From CAZHOV01 sp964534315 (GTDB lineage Bacteria > Bacteroidota > Bacteroidia > Chitinophagales > Saprospiraceae): a DNA stretch of 62,318 nucleotides. Numbering within the stretch: the first letter of the stretch is position 1; every line of letters begins with the position of its first letter. Position numbers and translations under genes: made by a program. This document shows, piece by piece, positions 1 through 7,278 of this stretch. The stretch is from positions 1 through 62,318 of the forward strand of contig CAZHOV010000011.1 of NCBI GenBank assembly GCA_964534315.1, given 5' to 3'. The notes below the pieces were generated by a model. That model ran no database searches. It was not told the origin of the DNA and was given only the letters and a program-made list of their open reading frames with translations.

Positions 1-51
1 GTTTGATTGGCTTGTGCCAAAGAATCCCGGCCAACTCATATTTGAAAACCG
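1..51 (+). other. Possible 3' half of an attC site (partial)
   Basis: The window opens with noncoding sequence that ends in a GTTAG box at 51-55, the same form as the boxes closing the two attC-like sites downstream. If the cassette reading is right, this is the tail of the attC of a preceding cassette lying to the left of the window. The partner half is not visible, so folding cannot be tested. Confidence 0.35.
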
Positions 52-143
52 TTAGTGGTAATTAATGGAAATTTAAAAAGAACTATCTATGAAAAATGGT
101 CGTTATTGTTTTTGATTCAATATTCAAATAAAAAGAGGGAGAT

Positions 144-362
144 ATGAGCCAATTCACAATAGAAAAGTTTTACAAATTACCTGAAAGTGTGCAAAAACAG
201 GTAATTGATTTTATTGAATTTCTGCTTAAGAAGTATAAAAAAGGTGAAATCGACCAAAAACCTCCTGAAAAAAGGCCTTCACATTTTGGTAGTGCAAAAG
301 GGGTCATCATTATGTCCGATGATTTTGATGAGCCACTTGAGGACTTTAAAGACTATCAATAA
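144..362 (+). CDS. DUF2281-like antitoxin of a VapBC-type module
   Basis: This small 72-residue protein has an N-terminal helical segment (residues 5-32) with the pattern KLPESVQKQVIDFIEFLLKK, typical of DUF2281 antitoxins paired with PIN-domain toxins. The acidic C-terminal tail (residues 55-72) is the kind of disordered segment that neutralises a toxin. GAGGGAGAT lies just upstream of the ATG. The stop codon TAA (360-362) directly abuts the ATG of the toxin gene, so the two are translated from one message. By family knowledge it binds and inhibits the toxin and may repress its own promoter. The assignment rests on pattern and context, and no DNA-binding motif is obvious. Confidence 0.8.
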   Translation: MSQFTIEKFYKLPESVQKQVIDFIEFLLKKYKKGEIDQKPPEKRPSHFGSAKGVIIMSDDFDEPLEDFKDYQ

Positions 363-749
363 ATGAAATACCTCCTCGATACGCATGTATTTATCTGGTA
401 TGCTACTGGTGATGCCCGCTTAAGTCAGACAGCAAAGGATATTATAGAGACTAATTTTGTCCGGTATATCAGTATAGCATCCATCTGGGAAATGGCCATT
501 AAAGTAAATAGAGGGAAGCTTCAATTTAATGCTCCGTTTGACCAGGCGATCAATCAACAATTGCTACTAAATGGTTATGAGTTATTGCCCGTCAAAACAG
601 CAGCATTATTTGAACTTAGTTCTCTGCCCCTTCATCACCGAGATCCTTTTGACCGTACGCTCATTTCTCAAGCCATAGTCGAAAATATTCCAATAATAAG
701 TGCTGATCATCATTTCGACTTATACAACAACCTAACTCGAGTCTGGTAA
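363..749 (+). CDS. PIN-domain toxin, VapC family ribonuclease
   Basis: A complete PIN domain of 128 residues, the normal VapC length. The conserved acidic residues that would hold Mg2+/Mn2+ are in place: D6 in LLDTH, E43 in SIWEMAIK, D94/D97 in HHRDPFDR and D115 in SADHHFD. VapC toxins cleave RNA, often tRNA or rRNA, and stop translation when freed from the antitoxin. The gene starts on the base after the stop of the upstream antitoxin gene. The attC-like hairpin begins 13 bp after its stop, so the pair fills a cassette almost completely. The RNA target cannot be read from the sequence. Confidence 0.88.
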   Translation: MKYLLDTHVFIWYATGDARLSQTAKDIIETNFVRYISIASIWEMAIKVNRGKLQFNAPFDQAINQQLLLNGYELLPVKTAALFELSSLPLHHRDPFDRTLISQAIVENIPIISADHHFDLYNNLTRVW

Positions 750-761
750 GAAATTATAAAA

Positions 762-879
762 TACCACTAACAATAACCTATACGCCCATGATAGTTCACT
801 TGGTTTTATTGCCTCCAATCTGTTTTCTTAATAGCTTGACCAAGAACTACTAGCACGAGCGTCTAGCTCGGCGTTAGGG
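762..879 (+). other. attC-like recombination site 1
   Basis: About 115 bp of noncoding DNA with attC architecture. The outer box TACCACTAAC (762-771) pairs with the cassette start at 51-60, and the site closes with GCGTTAGGG (871-879). Inside, TAGTTCACTTGGT (792-804) pairs with GACCAAGAACTA (838-849), leaving an unpaired base in the stem, reminiscent of the extrahelical bases that tell the integrase which strand to use. Length and layout fall within the known attC range of roughly 57-141 bp. A covariance-model search would settle it. Confidence 0.65.
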
Positions 880-974
880 CTAACCTTGGTTTAGCCATGG
901 ATATGAAGTGCATTTTCTTTGAAATAGTGTATAAAAGATTTCACTTTCGAATTAACATTTGTTAATTTTATGAA

Positions 975-1514
975 ATGGAAAACATTTTTGCAAAGGCTTT
1001 GAAGAAAATTATCGGAATACTTGAGACGGAAGGGATTAGCTATATGATCGTTGGAGGATTTGCGGTAAGTTATCACAATAGAGCAAGAACAACGAATGAC
1101 ATTGATTTGGTCTTACAAATTTATCCTCAACACGTCAAATTGATATTGAAGCACTTTCCAGATTGGCAAGGTTTTGAGGAATCCTTCATGGAAAGTGTAA
1201 GAAGGGGAATGCTGTTTAATATCACTGATTTTGAAACTGGGATCAGATATGACTTTATGACCTATCAAGATAGCGATTATAACTGGGCAGCATTTGAGAG
1301 ACGACAATCGGTAAAATTCTTTGACACGAAGTGTTATATCTGTTCTAAAGAAGATTTGGTGATATCCAAATTGAGATGGTATAACATGACACCGAGTGAG
1401 AAACAATTAGAAGATCTGAAATTTTTACTATTAGATAAGAGTTTACAGATGAATTATATCAAGATTTGGGTGATGAAACTAAACTTGAAGACATATGGAC
1501 TTTTGGAACAATAA
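975..1514 (+). CDS. Nucleotidyltransferase-fold protein (possible toxin-system component)
   Basis: The 179-residue product starts with a helix and then shows the nucleotidyltransferase signature: GG at residues 27-28 in YMIVGGFAVSYHNRARTTND, followed by D42-I-D44, the metal-binding DxD pair. This is the fold of MNT/AbiEii-like nucleotidyltransferases, many of which belong to type IV or HEPN/MNT-like toxin-antitoxin and abortive-infection modules. The last residues, ending KLNLKTYGLLEQ, look like a natural family C terminus. The next gene starts inside its 3' end with a 20-nt overlap, so the two are coupled. A toxin-antitoxin role is inference from the cassette setting and pairing. A plain resistance-type nucleotidyltransferase is less likely for lack of other domains. 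Confidence 0.7.
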   Translation: MENIFAKALKKIIGILETEGISYMIVGGFAVSYHNRARTTNDIDLVLQIYPQHVKLILKHFPDWQGFEESFMESVRRGMLFNITDFETGIRYDFMTYQDSDYNWAAFERRQSVKFFDTKCYICSKEDLVISKLRWYNMTPSEKQLEDLKFLLLDKSLQMNYIKIWVMKLNLKTYGLLEQ

Positions 1515-1953
1515 GATAAATGTTAGTAAAGAAGCTGCTGAACAGCAAGTAGCGATAATAAACAAGTTTCCCTCAGAGAAGAGACTAAATATTGCGTTGG
1601 AATTTGCTGGTTTTGGAGTTGGACAAACGAGAAACTGGATAAAAGAAACTCATCCAAGTTACTCGGAATTAGAAGTGAATTTGGAGTTTGTAAGGTTGAT
1701 GTATTATAAGACCGGGCAAATGAAAGAGGAGCAATGGCAGTTTTACCGTGAGGTTATGACAGATAAGATTAGAAAAGATTGGGCTCAGAGATTTCGGGAA
1801 ATGATGAGAGACAATAATTGGACTTACGAAGATGTTGCCAAATTAGGAGATTTTAGAAGTGGCAAAGTGATAGAGGCGACAATCAGTAGAGGATTACCAG
1901 CCTTTGCAAAGTTATCAGTAGTGATACATGAATTGAACCAGCAAAAAAAATGA
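1495..1953 (+). CDS. Uncharacterised helical protein paired with the nucleotidyltransferase
   Basis: This 152-residue protein begins at an ATG within the upstream gene. It is predicted to be mainly helical and charged. Its C-terminal part (about residues 100-150, with WTYEDVAKLGDF and ISRGLPAFAKLSVVIHE) has the rhythm of a helix-turn-helix of the XRE type, though I cannot identify the family firmly. The overlap with the nucleotidyltransferase gene and the shared cassette suggest the products act together, perhaps as the DNA-binding or neutralising partner. The stop codon is only 7 bp before the attC box, typical of tightly packed cassettes. Confidence 0.6.
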   Translation: MDFWNNKINVSKEAAEQQVAIINKFPSEKRLNIALEFAGFGVGQTRNWIKETHPSYSELEVNLEFVRLMYYKTGQMKEEQWQFYREVMTDKIRKDWAQRFREMMRDNNWTYEDVAKLGDFRSGKVIEATISRGLPAFAKLSVVIHELNQQKK

Positions 1954-1960
1954 AAGGCTG

Positions 1961-2025
1961 GCCCTAATACAGCAGCACCGTCAAGCCTCCCAATGGTCGG
2001 CCTGCGTTGCTGCATATCGTTAGTT
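1961..2025 (+). other. attC-like recombination site 2
   Basis: A compact ~63-bp site. The outer box GCCCTAAT (1961-1968) pairs with the cassette start GTTAGGGC (873-880), 7 of 8 bases. The inner arm CAGCAGCACCG (1970-1980) pairs with GTTGCTGC (2006-2013), and the site ends in CGTTAG (2018-2023). Its size fits short attC sites. Together with site 1 it gives two independent matches to the cassette rule. Confidence 0.6.
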
Positions 2026-2068
2026 TGGAATTTTAAAGATAGTGCCATAAATTTCGAATAATAGACGT

Positions 2069-2153
2069 TCCCTTATTCCCTTATTCCCTTATTCCCTTAT
2101 TCCCTGATTTCCTTATTCCCTTATTCCCTTATTCCCTTATTCCCTGATTTCCT
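2069..2153. repeat. 8-bp tandem repeat (CCCTTATT)n
   Basis: About ten head-to-tail units of CCCTTATT, interrupted twice by a variant CCCTGATTT. The pattern of four units plus variant occurs twice, so a ~41-bp block was itself duplicated. It lies between the end of the cassette array and the channel gene, in the leader region of the latter, and could vary in length by slippage. Confidence 0.9.
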
Positions 2154-2214
2154 CGTTTTGCCCCTTCGCTAAATTTTAGTAGTTTATTGGTATTGTTGAA
2201 CAAAACGAAAAGGC

Positions 2215-3294
2215 ATGTTCCGGAAAATAGTAGTACTTACGATCGTTTTTCTTTTCCCGTTTACCCTGAGCGCACAATTTGAAACCATGGACACCCTGGT
2301 GGTGGGATATGAAGTCTCAGCACCCTTTGTTTTCCACGATGAGGATCAGTTGAGGGGAGTCTCCGTATGGTTGTGGAAAGCGATTAATGAAGAGCACCCG
2401 ATACCGCACAAAATAGCAAAGGTTTCCCTTGATAGTTTGTTGAATGGATTAGCTTCGGGCGCCATTGATCTGAGTTTGTCTCCTCTGACGATAACCAGCG
2501 AACGGGCGGAAAAAATGGATTTTTCATCGCCTTATTTCATTGCCTATGCATCGATTCTCACGCATTCCTCTTCTGCCGGAGAAAAAGCGCTGGCTTATGT
2601 GCGATCTTTCTTTTCTCTCAATTTTTTCAAAGCATTGGGTGCATTGATCCTGGTGATATTAGCCTTTGGGTTTGTAGAATGGTTATTTGAACGCAAGGGA
2701 AATGAAGAAGAATTTGGTAAAGGGATTAAAGGGCTTTGGAGCGGTTTCTGGTGGTCAGCAGTAACCATGACCACCGTCGGTTACGGAGATAAATCTCCCA
2801 GAACAACAGGCGGAAGGATTGTGGCATTGGTCTGGATGTTTACGGCCATCATCATTATTTCTGGTTTTACGGCTAGTATCGCCTCTTCTTTGACCGTTAA
2901 TCAACTAAGTTTTTCAAACAACCAGATCGAAGACTTTAAGGACAAAAAACTGGGAACGATCAAAGGGTCGCGTACTGAAGAGTGGCTAACCCAAAATTTC
3001 TTTACCAAAAAAAACAAGTATATGAATTTACCCGAATTGACCGAGGCGCTTCGGGGAGAAGAGATCGATGCAATTGCTTATGACGAACCAATTCTTAAAG
3101 ATATCATTAAAGCCGATACGCTCAGAGAATTTGAGTTGCTCCCCATAAACTACAACTCCCAGTTTTATGCCATGGGGTTCAGTAATAACCTACCTGATAC
3201 AGTTAAAGAGTTGGTCTCTACTACCATCTTATCGATTACCGAAAGTATGGATTGGAAGGTGCTGTTGTCAGAGTATGATTTGGAGAAGAAGTGA
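2215..3294 (+). CDS. Glutamate-receptor-like ligand-gated K+ channel (GluR0 type)
   Basis: This 359-residue protein combines a signal peptide (1-20, ending TLSAQ), the first lobe of a periplasmic amino-acid-binding domain (about 25-115), a membrane helix (138-158), a pore loop with TVGYGD at 187-192, a second membrane helix (201-221) and the second binding lobe (about 232-355). This split of the binding domain around a two-helix pore is the architecture of prokaryotic ionotropic glutamate receptors. The TVGYGD filter predicts K+ selectivity. Ligand residues cannot be assigned by eye, so glutamate is only a family guess. The gene stands alone, with an 8-bp tandem repeat about 60 bp upstream of its start. 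Confidence 0.88.
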   Translation: MFRKIVVLTIVFLFPFTLSAQFETMDTLVVGYEVSAPFVFHDEDQLRGVSVWLWKAINEEHPIPHKIAKVSLDSLLNGLASGAIDLSLSPLTITSERAEKMDFSSPYFIAYASILTHSSSAGEKALAYVRSFFSLNFFKALGALILVILAFGFVEWLFERKGNEEEFGKGIKGLWSGFWWSAVTMTTVGYGDKSPRTTGGRIVALVWMFTAIIIISGFTASIASSLTVNQLSFSNNQIEDFKDKKLGTIKGSRTEEWLTQNFFTKKNKYMNLPELTEALRGEEIDAIAYDEPILKDIIKADTLREFELLPINYNSQFYAMGFSNNLPDTVKELVSTTILSITESMDWKVLLSEYDLEKK

Positions 3295-3508
3295 TTTTAA
3301 GGCTCAGAATACCCGGGAAGTTTGTTGAGTGTTGGGAAGGGTATAACGGGACAACGGTACAAAAGGATGTTGCAGGATAGAAAGTTCTTTGGTGAAAATA
3401 TTTCTCCTAAGAAGAAAATCGAACTCATTGATAACGTAGCCATTAAAATATAATTTGTAACTTTAAAGGGAAAGAGAACATCAATACAATGGAAGGAGCG
3501 TTATAAAC

Positions 3509-3694
3509 ATGTTAGGAGCGATAATTGGAGACATCATAGGATCTCGGTTCGAAAGAAATAATCATAAATTCAAGGAATTTAAACGGGTTTTCCGATAAAA
3601 TGGAAATAAAGGAGCACCACCAGAAAAAAATACCATTGAATATAATTACGAAAAGACCCGAGCTTTACGACTTGGTTTAGAATCACAAAAATAA
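3509..3694 (+). pseudogene. Remnant of an ADP-ribosylglycohydrolase-family gene
   Basis: An ATG at 3509 opens 29 codons reading MLGAIIGDIIGSRFERNN, the hallmark N terminus of ADP-ribosylglycohydrolases, where it contributes metal and substrate contacts. A TAA at 3596-3598 ends it. The same frame continues open for another 31 codons (with EYNYEKTRALRLGLES) to a TAA at 3692-3694, but I do not recognise that part. Functional members have 250-350 residues, so almost everything is missing. The rest of the 440-bp stretch 3295-3734 shows no other gene. It is most likely debris of a deleted gene rather than a small protein. Confidence 0.6.
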
Positions 3695-3734
3695 TACGTA
3701 TTTTAATGCTTTGTAATGAATTAGAATACCTTAT

Positions 3735-4415
3735 ATGAAATACCATTTTTTATTTTTGTTTTTTGCTTCGCTATTATTAATGATCCTCCTCCAAAGCTCC
3801 TTGTGTAAGCTGCCCGGGAATTCCTATGCTACCAAATCTGCAGCAGCCAATTACAAAGAATATTGCGCCGGATGCCACGGCCGTCAACTCAAAAGCTTTG
3901 TCAACCGGACCTGGATCTATGGTAATTCCTGGAACGAAGTATACCGCTCTATAAAAGTAGGATACCCCAACGAGGGGATGCCTGCCTATGACACCACCTT
4001 TACCGAAAAAGAACTCAGTGAATTGACCGATTATATTCTCAAAGGGATAGAAGATATTACAGCGGAAGAACTGGAAGAATCACGCGATTTGGGAGAGGTG
4101 ATCCAATCAAAAGATCTTGATTTTCATGTGGAAAAGGTTGTAGAGGGATTAGATGTACCCTGGGGCCTGGCTTTTCTTCCGGATGGCAGCTTCTTGTTTA
4201 CCGAGCGCCCGGGTGGCGTCTTCCGGTTTGCTGACGGACAAGTAGCAGAAATTGAGGGAACCCCTCAAGTGAAAGCCCGGGGGCAGGGCGGGATGCTGGA
4301 TGTGGCGGTGCATCCTGATTTTGAGCATAACCAATGGATCTACCTTTCCTATTCAAAACCCAAACCTGGCAACCGCGGTCTGGCGACTACCGCCGTGATG
4401 AGAGCCAAATTGTAA
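3735..4415 (+). CDS. Cytochrome c-sugar dehydrogenase, N-terminal part (split by in-frame stop)
   Basis: This half encodes an export signal (residues 1-24), a class I cytochrome c domain with the haem site CAGCH (44-48) and a later methionine in GMPAYD (~82), then the first blades of a glucose/sorbosone dehydrogenase beta-propeller (GLDVPWGLAFLPDG, ~residue 140). Reading stops at TAA 4413-4415. The same frame then stays open, with continuing propeller sequence, to 5153. Removing that one codon gives a 472-codon protein with the usual domain order. The intact enzyme would be periplasmic, oxidising a sugar or polyol with PQQ and passing electrons to the attached haem. The stop is either a recent nonsense mutation (for example AAA to TAA) or a sequencing error. 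Confidence 0.8.
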   Translation: MKYHFLFLFFASLLLMILLQSSLCKLPGNSYATKSAAANYKEYCAGCHGRQLKSFVNRTWIYGNSWNEVYRSIKVGYPNEGMPAYDTTFTEKELSELTDYILKGIEDITAEELEESRDLGEVIQSKDLDFHVEKVVEGLDVPWGLAFLPDGSFLFTERPGGVFRFADGQVAEIEGTPQVKARGQGGMLDVAVHPDFEHNQWIYLSYSKPKPGNRGLATTAVMRAKL

Positions 4416-4493
4416 GATAACCGGTTTACGGACCAAAAAGATATATTTATTGCCGAACCCTATTTACCCACTTCCCACCATTATGGCTCCAAA

Positions 4494-5153
4494 TTGGTTT
4501 TTGACAGAGAGGGCTTCTTGTATCTGTCTGTTGGAGATCGCGGACGGCGGGATGATAATCCGCAGTCGTTGGGTAATCATTGCGGTAAAATACATCGTAT
4601 CCTGGATGACGGGACGATACCTTCCGACAATCCATTTACCAAAAATCCAAATGCGGAGCCATCGATCTACTCCTATGGTCATCGCAATCCGCAAGGACTT
4701 ACCACACATCCCTATACCGGCCAGATCTGGGAGCACGAACACGGACCCCGGGGAGGCGATGAGGTGAATATCATTGAACCGGGGCTCAATTACGGGTGGC
4801 CGGTCATTTCTTACGGCATCAATTACAACGGCACCAAGTTTACGGAATTGACTAAAAAGGAAGGCATGGAACAGCCCGATCTCTATTGGGTGCCTTCAAT
4901 CGCTCCTTGCGGCATGAGCTTTGTGACCGGAAAGGATCGTTATGGCGCGTGGGACGGTAATTTGCTGGTTGGCTCCCTCAAATTTCGATACGTCAACCGC
5001 TGTATCGTTGAAGACAACAAGATCATTGGCGAGGAAGAATTGCTCAAAGACATCGGCCGGGTACGGGCAATAGAGATGGGGCCGGACGGCTATATTTATA
5101 TAGCTATTGAAGCCCCTGGTATGGTGGTGCGTCTCGTGCCTGCGGAGGGGTAG
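4494..5153 (+). CDS. Cytochrome c-sugar dehydrogenase, C-terminal part
   Basis: This is the remaining two thirds of the PQQ-dependent glucose/sorbosone dehydrogenase propeller, in the same frame as the gene fragment ending at 4415. The ATG at 4494 is internal to the ancestral gene, because the in-frame sequence between 4416 and 4493 also reads as propeller. Family hallmarks are visible: DRGRRDDNPQ, the turn HEHGPRGGDEVN and PGLNYGWPVISYG. Alone it lacks the signal peptide, the haem domain and the first blades, so it is unlikely to be functional as a separate protein. Confidence 0.78.
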   Translation: MVFDREGFLYLSVGDRGRRDDNPQSLGNHCGKIHRILDDGTIPSDNPFTKNPNAEPSIYSYGHRNPQGLTTHPYTGQIWEHEHGPRGGDEVNIIEPGLNYGWPVISYGINYNGTKFTELTKKEGMEQPDLYWVPSIAPCGMSFVTGKDRYGAWDGNLLVGSLKFRYVNRCIVEDNKIIGEEELLKDIGRVRAIEMGPDGYIYIAIEAPGMVVRLVPAEG

Positions 5154-5279
5154 AAGAGATTATAAATAGATCGAGCCCTCAGCGAAAGGATTGGAAAAAA
5201 GCTGAAAAGTATTAGCCAAGCGAAAATTACTTTTTGATCGATTTTGAAAAAAAGAGAAATTCCTTATTTTCGCAATTGT

Positions 5280-6152
5280 ATGGCTGCGATCACTTACTAT
5301 TTAGTTCTTCCATTTATTTATGTGGTGTCTTGGCTACCTTTTAGGGCTTTGTATTTGCTTTCTGATTTTCTATATCTTATAATTTATAAAGTGCTAGGGT
5401 ACCGCACAAAAGTGGTGCGGACCAATTTGGAAAATTCTTTTCCGGACAAATCACCTCAGGAAATCCGACAAATTCAGGATCGATTTTATCGCTATTTCTG
5501 CGATTTGATCCTGGAAACGATCAAGACGCTCACCGTTACCCCCCGATCACTTAAAAAACGAGTGAAGTATGGTAATGTGGAAGCTTTTGAGAAAATGTAC
5601 AAAGAAAATCGAAGCGTCATTATTGTAATGGGCCATTACGGCAACTGGGAACTGGCCGGCGCCCGGTTTAGCCAGGGTCCGTATCATCAGCTCTATGTAA
5701 TTTACAAACCCCTGAGAAATCAATATTTTGATCGATTATTGTATCATATGCGCACCCGGTTGGGGAACCGGTTATATGCTACGAAAGAAACCTTTAAAGG
5801 AATGGTGCGCGACCGCCATGAGCTCAATGCCACCGCTTTCATCGCCGATCAAACACCTTCTGTAAAAGGGGCTTACTGGACTACCTTTTTGAATCAGGAT
5901 ACGCCTGTTTTTACGGGGACAGCAAAAATTGCCAAAAAATTAAACTATCCAATTATCTATATCTCTGTAAGCCAGCCAAAAAGGGGGTTTTATGAAATAA
6001 ATAGTGAACTATTAATAGAAAATCCGGTTTCTCTACCAGAAGATCAAATTTCCGAACTGCATACAAGGCGTCTTGAACAGGATATATTACAAAATCCTGA
6101 CATTTGGTTGTGGACTCACCGGCGCTGGAAACATAAAAGACCATTAAAATAA
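5280..6152 (+). CDS. Lipid A biosynthesis acyltransferase (LpxL/HtrB family)
   Basis: The product is about 290 residues, normal for the family. It has an N-terminal membrane anchor (YYLVLPFIYVVSWLPF), the catalytic HxxxxE-type motif GHYGNWE near residue 120, and a conserved C-terminal WLWTHRRWKHK. Members transfer a secondary acyl chain from acyl-ACP to the lipid A precursor at the inner membrane. I chose the ATG at 5280 because the anchor follows at once, as in relatives. A TTG at 5244 would add 12 polar residues. The gene lies 14 bp upstream of a fatty acid desaturase gene, which suggests a shared role in outer-membrane lipid composition. Confidence 0.9.
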   Translation: MAAITYYLVLPFIYVVSWLPFRALYLLSDFLYLIIYKVLGYRTKVVRTNLENSFPDKSPQEIRQIQDRFYRYFCDLILETIKTLTVTPRSLKKRVKYGNVEAFEKMYKENRSVIIVMGHYGNWELAGARFSQGPYHQLYVIYKPLRNQYFDRLLYHMRTRLGNRLYATKETFKGMVRDRHELNATAFIADQTPSVKGAYWTTFLNQDTPVFTGTAKIAKKLNYPIIYISVSQPKRGFYEINSELLIENPVSLPEDQISELHTRRLEQDILQNPDIWLWTHRRWKHKRPLK

Positions 6153-6154
6153 AT

Positions 6155-6162
6155 TACCTTTG
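6155..6162 (+). promoter_or_regulatory. TAnnTTTG -7 element next to the desaturase start
   Basis: TACCTTTG matches the Bacteroidota -7 consensus exactly and ends only 4 bp before the ATG at 6167. If used, the transcript would start at or next to the start codon, giving a leaderless or nearly leaderless message. No clear -33 TTTG is present, so confidence is limited. Confidence 0.35.
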
Positions 6163-6166
6163 TAGC

Positions 6167-7150
6167 ATGATAGACAAACGAGGATTGATTAAAGAAACAA
6201 GAAAGTTTGCCAAAGAAAATCGAACAAAAAGTTGGGCATACCTCATTAGTACGGCTGTTTTTACCATAGCTGCATTGATAGGTGCTACAGTGAACGTTCA
6301 TATTATCCCGCAACTCTTTTGCTCCATTTTAGCCGGACTATTGATTGTTCGCCTTTTTATTATGTACCATGATTACCTCCACAACGCCATTTTGAGCGAC
6401 TCCCTTTTGGCAAAGGTATTCTTTAATATTTACGGGATGTTGATCCTCACGCCACCCAGTATTTGGAAGCGGAGTCACGATTATCATCATGCTCACAACT
6501 CGAAATTATACACTTCCAGCATTGGTTCTTATCCATTAGTTACCAAAGAGGCTTTTTTGGCAGCTAGTAAGCGCGAGCAAAAACTGTATCTTTTTGCGAG
6601 ACATCCTATCACTATATTTTTTGGTTATATTTTTATGTTTCTTTGGGGAATGTGTATCCGTTCTTTGATTAGTAGTCCAAAGAGACATCTGGATTCCCTA
6701 TTCTCCATGCTTATCCACTTTGGGATTGGCATAAATATTTTGTTGGTTTTTGGATTGCAAGGATTTTTGTTAGGGTTTCTGCTACCCATGATGATCGCTC
6801 ATGCTTTGGGCGCTTACCTCTTTTATGCTCAGCACAACTTTCCTTCCGCTACTTATAAGCCTAAGGAGGAATGGGATTATTTTTATGCTGCACTGTACTC
6901 CTCCAGCTACATGAGAATGAATAAGCTCATGCATTGGTTTACCGGAAATATCGGTTACCACCACGTTCATCACGTCAACTCTGCTATTCCCTTTTACAAC
7001 CTACCCAAGGCGCACGAAGCTATTGAAGCGCTACAAAAGGTTGGAACGACTTCTCTGTCACCCAAAGATGTCTACGAATGTTTTCGGTTAAAAGTCTGGG
7101 ATCCGGAAAAAGGAAAGATGCTGACGAAGCGGGAGCTTGTTAGTAGTTAG
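6167..7150 (+). CDS. Membrane fatty acid desaturase
   Basis: A 327-residue integral membrane di-iron enzyme. Three histidine clusters that bind the iron pair are present: HDYLH (68-72), HDYHHAH (104-110) and HHVHH (265-269), plus QHNFP around residue 222. Hydrophobic segments at about 25-65, 85-95, 145-165 and 185-220 give the usual four-helix layout. The resemblance is to delta-12/omega-6-type acyl-lipid desaturases. The enzyme would introduce a cis double bond into membrane acyl chains using O2 and a ferredoxin- or cytochrome-type donor. Regioselectivity cannot be read from the sequence. It follows the acyltransferase gene by 14 bp. Confidence 0.9.
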   Translation: MIDKRGLIKETRKFAKENRTKSWAYLISTAVFTIAALIGATVNVHIIPQLFCSILAGLLIVRLFIMYHDYLHNAILSDSLLAKVFFNIYGMLILTPPSIWKRSHDYHHAHNSKLYTSSIGSYPLVTKEAFLAASKREQKLYLFARHPITIFFGYIFMFLWGMCIRSLISSPKRHLDSLFSMLIHFGIGINILLVFGLQGFLLGFLLPMMIAHALGAYLFYAQHNFPSATYKPKEEWDYFYAALYSSSYMRMNKLMHWFTGNIGYHHVHHVNSAIPFYNLPKAHEAIEALQKVGTTSLSPKDVYECFRLKVWDPEKGKMLTKRELVSS

Positions 7151-7205
7151 TAGTTAGTGGTTAGTGGTTAGTAGTTAATGGTTGGTAGTTAGTAGTTGGT
7201 GGTTT
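7141..7205. repeat. Degenerate word repeat (TTAGTAG/TTAGTGG)
   Basis: Around and after the stop of the desaturase gene, the 7-bp words TTAGTAG, TTAGTGG and GTTAATGG recur about eight times. It is one of several degenerate intergenic word repeats in this window (compare 17505-17760, 22994-23060 and 37395-37475). Confidence 0.7.
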
Positions 7206-7278
7206 TTATTTTTAGCGTTATCTTTAGGGTATCTGCCAAGTGGCAGAGACCTCATTGTTAACCTCTAAATATCCGTTA

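Larger units (their letters stand above)
52..873 (+). mobile_element. Integron gene cassette 1 (toxin-antitoxin cassette)
   Basis: The unit begins at the T after the G of GTTAGTGGTA (51-60) and ends at the G of GTTAGGG (873). Its first ten bases are perfectly complementary to TACCACTAAC at 762-771, which opens the attC-like hairpin after the two genes. That relationship, the cassette start pairing with the R'' box of its own attC, is the signature of an integrated cassette. Both genes point towards the attC, as is usual. VapBC-type pairs are common cargo of sedentary chromosomal integrons. No integrase lies in the window, so this may be a cassette cluster without an integrase or the distal part of a complete integron. 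Confidence 0.65.
874..2019 (+). mobile_element. Integron gene cassette 2
   Basis: The cassette starts with TTAGGGC after G873. The expected complement GCCCTAAC is found, with one change, as GCCCTAAT at 1961-1968, opening the second attC-like hairpin just after the second gene. It carries two overlapping genes on the plus strand: a nucleotidyltransferase-fold protein and a helical protein. No complement of the following GTTAGTTTGG box is visible downstream, so this appears to be the last cassette of the array. Confidence 0.62.

Noticed and set aside
3509..5153. TAA read as a sense codon, suggested by two in-frame TAA interruptions close together
   Set aside because: Many genes in the window end in TAA at the expected C terminus, so the code is standard. 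One case is gene debris and the other a point change or error.
7240..7278. GTG start for the VWA protein
   Set aside because: The ATG at 7279 is followed at once by a signal peptide; the extension is not hydrophobic and would mask it.
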